Part shown: piece by piece, positions 59,035 to 64,000 of the stretch
Layout: every line of letters begins with the position of its first letter
Position numbering within the stretch: position 1 is the first letter of the stretch
Assembly (NCBI GenBank): GCA_011503125.2
Contig: WWBZ02000033.1
Location: 4,493,173-4,557,172, forward strand
Direction of reading: 5' to 3'
Length of the DNA stretch: 64,000 nucleotides
Source: Botryosphaeria dothidea
Lineage: Eukaryota; Ascomycota; Dothideomycetes; Botryosphaeriales; Botryosphaeriaceae
Made by a program: the position numbers and the translations under genes
The notes under the pieces: model-generated
Databases searched by the model: none
What the model saw: only the letters and a program-made list of their open reading frames with translations
What the model was told of the DNA's origin: nothing

Positions 59035-61274
59035 TTATACGTCCCACCCCGTTGCCACCACCTCCATCCTCACGCCTCCACTCACCGTCCTCTCCACCCC
59101 ACTCTCCACCTTCTCCCCATCAACCTCCACACTCACCGCCCCTGCCCCACCTACTCCCTCCACCACAATCTTCCCCGTCGTCCCCGCCGGCGCGCTCCAC
59201 TCCACCATCGTCCCGTTATCCCCCTTCACCCACGCCGCTCAAACCTCCCCAACGCCGTTCTGAACCCGCCCTTGCACTCGTCAAATCCCCCCACTGCGGC
59301 TGAAGCCTCCACCTCCTCCCCGCCAAATCCGTCACGCTCAGCCCACAATCCCCTCCGTCAGCGCGCTCGTCGGGCCCGCGCTCCATCCGTGCGCATGGCT
59401 GACGTAACTGGCATCGTACCCGTACCCCCTGGACGACCGGTACGAAAAAGAGCCGTTGGTGAGGTAACCCTCGATGACGGTGGACCCCGTGCCGTTCGGG
59501 TGCGACGCGTACCAGCCCCACGAGCGGCGGATCAGGTCGAGCGCGAGTTGCGGTTGGTGTGCGGCGAGGTGGCCGTGCAGCTCGAGCGAGGAGATGAAGG
59601 GCGAGATGTTGCCGGGGGAGCTCGGGGGTTTCGGCGCCGATGGGCGTCCAGCTGGTGGAAGATCTCGTCAGAAAGAGTTGTTGCTTTTCCAAACTGGGAA
59701 AGCTAGGGCGGGCTTACTTATTGGTTAAACCGGAAGAAATGGCGGAAGTCTGGTTGGACGGCGCGACGCCGAAGGTAGAGGGACAGAGAGTTGGCGTCCT
59801 GTGGGTGCAGGGGCGTGAGGTAGCGTTGTCCGGTAGAGCTGAACGGAAGAATCCCACGTGTGGGGTGTTTGATGGCGGTTCGTAAAGAGGCGGCGCGGGA
59901 GAGGTAGGCGGTGCTGAGAGAGGAGTTCGTGGTGTTGGATTGCCAGTCGGCAAGTGTGGCGCCTGTGACAAGTGTGTGGTAAAGGCTTTGTGAGAAAGCG
60001 AAGGTCAGTGAACAATGAACACAAAGAGAAGAAATGATACACACATCATGTTCGCCTCGGTGTTGTTCCATCCTTGCTGCCAGCGCGCCCAATCTCGGAT
60101 GCCGGTCACGTTCAAGAGACCAGAGTCGTCAACTTTGCCGTAGACATAATCCATGGCCTTGAGATACCTCTCCCAAACCACTTCCAAGAAGTCCAAGTCT
60201 CCACTGTACAGCACATAGTTGTACGTGCCAATCATGGTCCACATGTGATAAGTATCACTTCCCTTCTGCAGCAACGGTGGCCCTGCTTCCGGGATGGCGC
60301 CATCGGCTTCCTGCTGTGGTCAGCCTACTCGCTATTCCGTATTTCTTCCAGCACCATCTGCGTTTCTTACCTGGTAATCATACATCACCTCCAGAGCATT
60401 CTTCACACTCTCCAAATCCCCCGTACTCACAAACGCCGCCGGCACCGCGACACCCATATCTCCAGGCCATACTGCGCGGTCCCTCTTCGCGCCATCCACA
60501 ATGACCGTGCTCCCATTCGCCAACGACCCGTTATTCGCCCATCCATACGACAGCGCGGGCCAAGCCCTCCCCGTATTCACAGGCACCGCATTCGTCTGCA
60601 GGGTGTACGCACCCGCATACCAAATCCGATTCAGCTCCTCATCATTGCAATGGAAATACCCATTGTACGCGCGCAAATTCGACCAGGTCGGCTGAAACGC
60701 AATCTCCAGCTCAATCTCCCAACATTGATGCTCGGCCCGGAGGACGTAGAGTTCGTCAGCAAGAGGACAGTCAGATACCGGAATCCACCGCGCAACTTCT
60801 CGTCGGGCACAACGTAGGAGTGGATGCCGGCGCCGGCGAAGGGCGCGTCGTAGATGGCGCCGTCGCCGCGCTGGAAGAGGCCGTTGGACGAGTCCGAGTA
60901 CAGACCGATCCAATTTTTGGCTTCGCTGAAGGCGAGGCCGAGCGTGCCTGTGCCGGAGCCGGAGGTGCTGTAGCTCAGGTGGATGATGCCGCCGACTTCG
61001 AGGCCGAAGTCGAATACGAGGGCGGAGGCATTACCGGCGAGGGTTGCGGGGCCCGGGTATGAGGATATTTCGGAGGCATTGGCGAGGGATAGGATGGATT
61101 TCGGTTGGACGGTGCGTGAGGACGGAGCGTAGATGTTGTCGTCCCAGACGCCGGAAATGCGGCCTCAGTGGGGCCGTCGCAGGTGGTGTCTCTCCAACAG
61201 GATTGTCCGAGCACCGTGCATGACGTCAGTAGGCAAAGAAACACCCATGAAACCTTGATTGATCTAAACGACAT
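59035..61274 (-). pseudogene. GH78-like alpha-L-rhamnosidase gene with many single-base indels
   Basis: Starts at ATG 61,274 with a signal-peptide-like MSFRSIKVSWVFLCLLTSC. QSCWRDTTCDGPTEAAF follows, then a beta-rich part, then the six-hairpin barrel: NLRAYNGYFHCNDEELNRIW, YAGAYTLQTNAVPVNTGR, GDMGVAVPAAFVSTGD, YHMWTMIGTYNYVLYSGD, LHPQDANSLSL, GYDASYVSHAHGWSAGPTSA. Three introns are clean (60,311-60,370, 59,986-60,044 and 59,652-59,717). The frame shifts by one base near 61,160, 60,740, several times in 59,790-59,900, and near 59,615, 59,365 and 59,235. No nonsense substitution is needed. The intact family removes terminal rhamnose from plant or fungal glycans and is secreted. Substrate assignment is by family resemblance only. 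Confidence 0.78.
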
Positions 61275-61571
61275 GTTGCAAGTCTCCGCCATGATTGCTA
61301 CGAAGACTAGCTCTCTATTGCTGGTGGTGCGGCAGATGCCGATGTAAAAGAGAAAGCGAATCAGTTGCAATGTCGAACTGACTGCAAAAACGCCATGGAC
61401 TTGACCGTACTCTTAAAGTTTCCCGACGCGCATATATCAAGCTTTCCCACCAATGATGCCTTGCAGAATTAGCCAGGGGCGATAACCAGAAAGAGTAACG
61501 GCACGGGAGACGTTGTACCGAGGACTATGCGGGGGTGAATCTGTGCAATGTCGATCCCCGCATGACCGGCG
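61275..61571. other. Spacer between two minus-strand genes
   Basis: About 300 bp with no gene; it would contain the promoter of the GH78-like gene and the 3' end of the membrane-protein gene. Confidence 0.45.
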
Positions 61572-62697
61572 TTACTTACGGGAGATTTGCGGAGGAAGAG
61601 TGATCGCCGCCTCAAAACCGCTCAGCGACGCGTTCGACATCGGGCATGCTTCACTCCGGGCTGGAATTGGCTTTGGAACGGTTGGGCTGATCCTGAAATT
61701 CGTGGGCCTTATGCGCACCGACAGCGTACGGATGGACGGGCCGGGTGACGGTGTCAAGCACCCAGACGCAGAAGAAGAACTGGGTGGACGGTGAACTAAA
61801 GGCGTCAGTTTCTTTGTTCTTGGCTAACGGACAAATTGGCTTGCTTACGAGGGCGGACAGGAGCGTGACCCAGCGAGCAGCCCTGGCAAGCGTGCAGCGC
61901 TCGGCGTACAACATGATAGCGGCTTGGTCCGTTCTCGAGGTGGTGCTGACCGAGTACTCCAGTATTTCACAGATGTAGGTCTCGATGGAGAAGGAGCCAA
62001 GGGGCTTGTCCGCTGTGGAGCTTCCGCAGGTCGAAGTGGTCCGAAGTTCCGTACGAGATGAAGACGGTCACGGCTGCGGCAACGCCGAAAAACTGATATC
62101 CGGGTCAACAGAACGCTTGAGGCGGAAGTAGATTGTCTACTCACCAGGTTGGTCAAGAGGCAAGCGCTGATAATGACGCGCGGATGGAAGAAGACCATCT
62201 TCCAAGAAGACTAACATCGGATTAATCCCCCAAAGCAGACGTTGAATCTCGAAAGATCCTGAGATAAGAGAGGAAACGTACATGAAGTGCGTGGTTAGGA
62301 TTGTCAGCGGGTTGTTCACTCCATTCTAATTCAACGTCAGTATTTATGTTGTGGGCGGCCTGACCTCGAGATCACCTACCGAGCCATACGGGTTGCGGAT
62401 CTTGCGCGCGACACGGTCCCAGCCATAACGGCAGACGAAGCCAAGCAGGACGACGAAGAGCAGGATTCCACAGATGCCGGAAGAGCAAGCTATCTCAATA
62501 GACCAGAGGTGAAGGACGAAAGGCGAGTCATTGTACTTGCGGTGCTGGGTGTATTTGCCGTCGACAAGCACGTCTGGGCCGTTGTGAAGGCGAACGAAGA
62601 CCCTGGCCGGGGTGTTCATACCAAGCACCAGTGAAGAGAGCAGGAACTGGACTCCGGAGAGCCAGAGAATGAGCTTGAGTTTGACGTCGTCTTTCAT
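61572..62697 (-). pseudogene. Multi-pass membrane protein gene, frame disrupted or model unresolved
   Basis: Exon 1 is 62,380-62,697: ATG, then KLILWLSGVQFLLSSLVLG as a first membrane segment, a loop with HNGPDVLVDGKYTQHRKY, and SSGICGILLFVVLLGFVCRY as a second, ending at a GTAGGT donor. Later pieces on the minus strand are HPRVIISACLLTNL near 62,160, a GTGAGT intron, FFGVAAAVTVFISYGTSDHF near 62,070, IETYICEILEYSVSTT near 61,960 and a GTAAGC intron near 61,850. Joining HF..GQAP to SIETY requires a one-base shift in a C run near 62,005. No family recognised; the pattern is that of a small integral membrane protein. Confidence 0.55.
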
Positions 62698-63118
62698 GGC
62701 TTGCAGAGAGCCTCGCGTTGAAGGCGGTGGTGACGAAGGCGAAATTCTGGGGGAGGCCAAGTGAGGGGCCCAGGCCAGAGCCGGAGTATCGTCGCAGGAA
62801 TGAGTGTCGGAAGCAGGCGTTGTGTTGTTGGAGGAAGGAGGGTGAGGTGCAGTGGGAGGCCAAAAGAAGAGGTGGCGCGGTTTGACGGGCAGGCGAGAGC
62901 AGGCAGGCGCGCACCCACGCGACGTAACCAGCAAACACGCAGGACATGTCGAATCACTATTGTCGCGTCGCTTCACTATTGTCTCTCCACGCTAGCTTAT
63001 GTACCGCCACACTCCGCCCCCCGTCCTCCTTCAACCTCCTCCACAACCGACACTCTACAATTCTACAACTGTCAACTCCACATCGATCGCGAACAGCTAG
63101 ATGTCACGCCATTTCGCA
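62698..63118. promoter_or_regulatory. Divergent intergenic region
   Basis: Lies between the minus-strand membrane-protein gene (start 62,697) and the plus-strand F-box gene. Open frames on both strands here look like GC-driven shadows. It probably contains both promoters, although no core element is clear. Confidence 0.4.
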
Positions 63119-63962
63119 ATGTCTGGGGGTTCCAGGAAGCGCGCCGCAAGCCCGACGGGCTCAGGAGGCGCCCCAAAAGAGGGCCAGGCAAACCATTACC
63201 ACCACTACCGACTCTCACTCGACTACACCTGCTCGCGTCAACAAGCGCCAGGCACGTTCGGATATCCATGAAAGCCCTCGCAAGAAGCTCAAGATTGCTT
63301 CTCCCCTGAACGACGATAGCCAACGTCAACCCCATGAGTCGCTGCAGTCACAGGCTAAAGGCATCTTTGATCTGCCTCTCGAACTCTTTCAGCACATTAT
63401 GAAGGGCGTGGTCGACGAAGATGATCCGTCCTCCGCGCTCAATGCCCGTCTGGTATCTCGTAAGTCTTGCTTTTGGCCTTGCAATCACTCTTGCAACATC
63501 TTCGCCCCTATCACTGCCGGACTATGAATGGCGCTGATTCCATTCAAGGTACCTTCCAATGAAGAGATCACTGCCGAGATCTTCTGGTCCGGTGCTTTTG
63601 ACAAACACTTTCGCCGTCTTCCGAGAAAATGGCGCGTTCGGCGTCTAAACGACATGGCATTCAGCAAGCGCCACCAATCCAATAACCTCTTCTTCGAGAC
63701 GGTCCGGGAGGTGACCCAAACGGTTAGGCGATACATGAACAAGCACTCAGAATACCCTCGATACTCAACTTTGTCTCGCATCTTCTCCCTTGCTATGGCA
63801 TTCATGGACTGCGTAGCATTTGAGAGGGCGGTGTTTGACAAGACTGTCACTGGGCCTTGGCTCTTCCCGCATCAACCACGCCTGCGTATGCCTTGCTATC
63901 TGGCTCCGGGATCCATTGATGTACAAATATTTCCAACGGAAGAGCCCAACTCCAGCAGCTGA
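63119..63962 (+). pseudogene. F-box protein gene with one-base frame disruptions
   Basis: IFDLPLELFQHIMKGVVDED and SALNARLVS (63,360-63,458) form an F-box, the Skp1-binding motif of SCF ubiquitin-ligase adaptors. A GTAAGT donor at 63,460 and an AG at 63,547-63,548 define an 89-bp intron. After splicing, the family-like continuation TFNEEITAEIF is obtained only if one C in TTCCAAT (63,554-63,559) is skipped. Exon 2 then stays open to 63,962. A natural start, ATG 63,119 (MSGGSRKRAASP), lies in a different frame from the F-box, implying another one-base shift; a start at 62,946 in the F-box frame is the alternative. The C-terminus may extend beyond the stop or the window. Confidence 0.55.
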
Positions 63963-64000
63963 TCAAAGGGCTTCCCCCTACTTTTGGCACCCCCGTGTGG

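Noticed and set aside
60820..61062. Plus-strand frames over the GH78-like gene
   Set aside because: They are antisense to clear glycosidase motifs and intact minus-strand introns.

Overview
The window looks like a chromosome segment from a filamentous ascomycete (Pezizomycotina-type) fungus. The evidence is short introns of 52-89 bp with GT..AG ends and CTRAY-like branch sites, Tad-like LINEs, Ty1/copia and chromodomain Ty3/gypsy retrotransposons, a pogo-type transposase, NLR, F-box, JmjC and GH78-like gene remnants, and very strong repeat-induced point mutation (RIP). In about 330-12,600 and much of 38,000-56,500 the dinucleotides CA and TG are almost absent, TA is extremely common and CG is kept. 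Aligned copies inside the window (for example 11,462-12,600 against 16,770-17,900) show the change is CA to TA and TG to TA.

Layout. 1-12,600 is a nest of RIP-mutated elements. A LINE is split by a 7.9-kb gypsy element (3275-11149) and cut on both sides by Copia-2 LTRs; one of those LTRs itself carries a 518-bp tRNA-like SINE (1391-1908). 12,783-18,188 is a younger Copia-1 element that landed inside the LTR of an older Copia-1 copy. 18,295-32,530 is a gene-fragment zone with little RIP. It holds a decayed JmjC/CXC gene, one apparently intact RNase H1 gene with four introns (21,923-23,137), a decayed gene with tyrosine-recombinase-like motifs, and pieces of cullin, NACHT-TPR, pogo transposase and ferric-reductase genes. 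32,537-37,910 is a full-length Copia-2 with apparently identical LTRs and a perfect target duplication, yet nine in-frame stops. 37,916-56,540 is a second RIP-mutated nest: a long LINE, a reverse LINE, gypsy-2 at 48,508-54,892, and another LINE ORF1. 56,540-57,960 holds a small gypsy gag fragment, LTRs, a LINE 3' end and a minisatellite. 58,000-64,000 returns to host sequence: two related hairpins, then a GH78-like gene, a membrane-protein gene and an F-box gene. Each of these three gene models is broken by single-base indels rather than by RIP.

How it fits together. This is a transposon-dominated, compartmentalised region in which the RIP tracts have edges that do not follow element borders. 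Almost no gene here looks functional. The RNase H1-like gene is the clear exception, and even it has His where the family has its fourth catalytic Asp. The SINE and one LINE family share a similar 3' end and tail, so they look like a mobilisation pair. No CRISPR, rRNA or genuine tRNA gene was seen.
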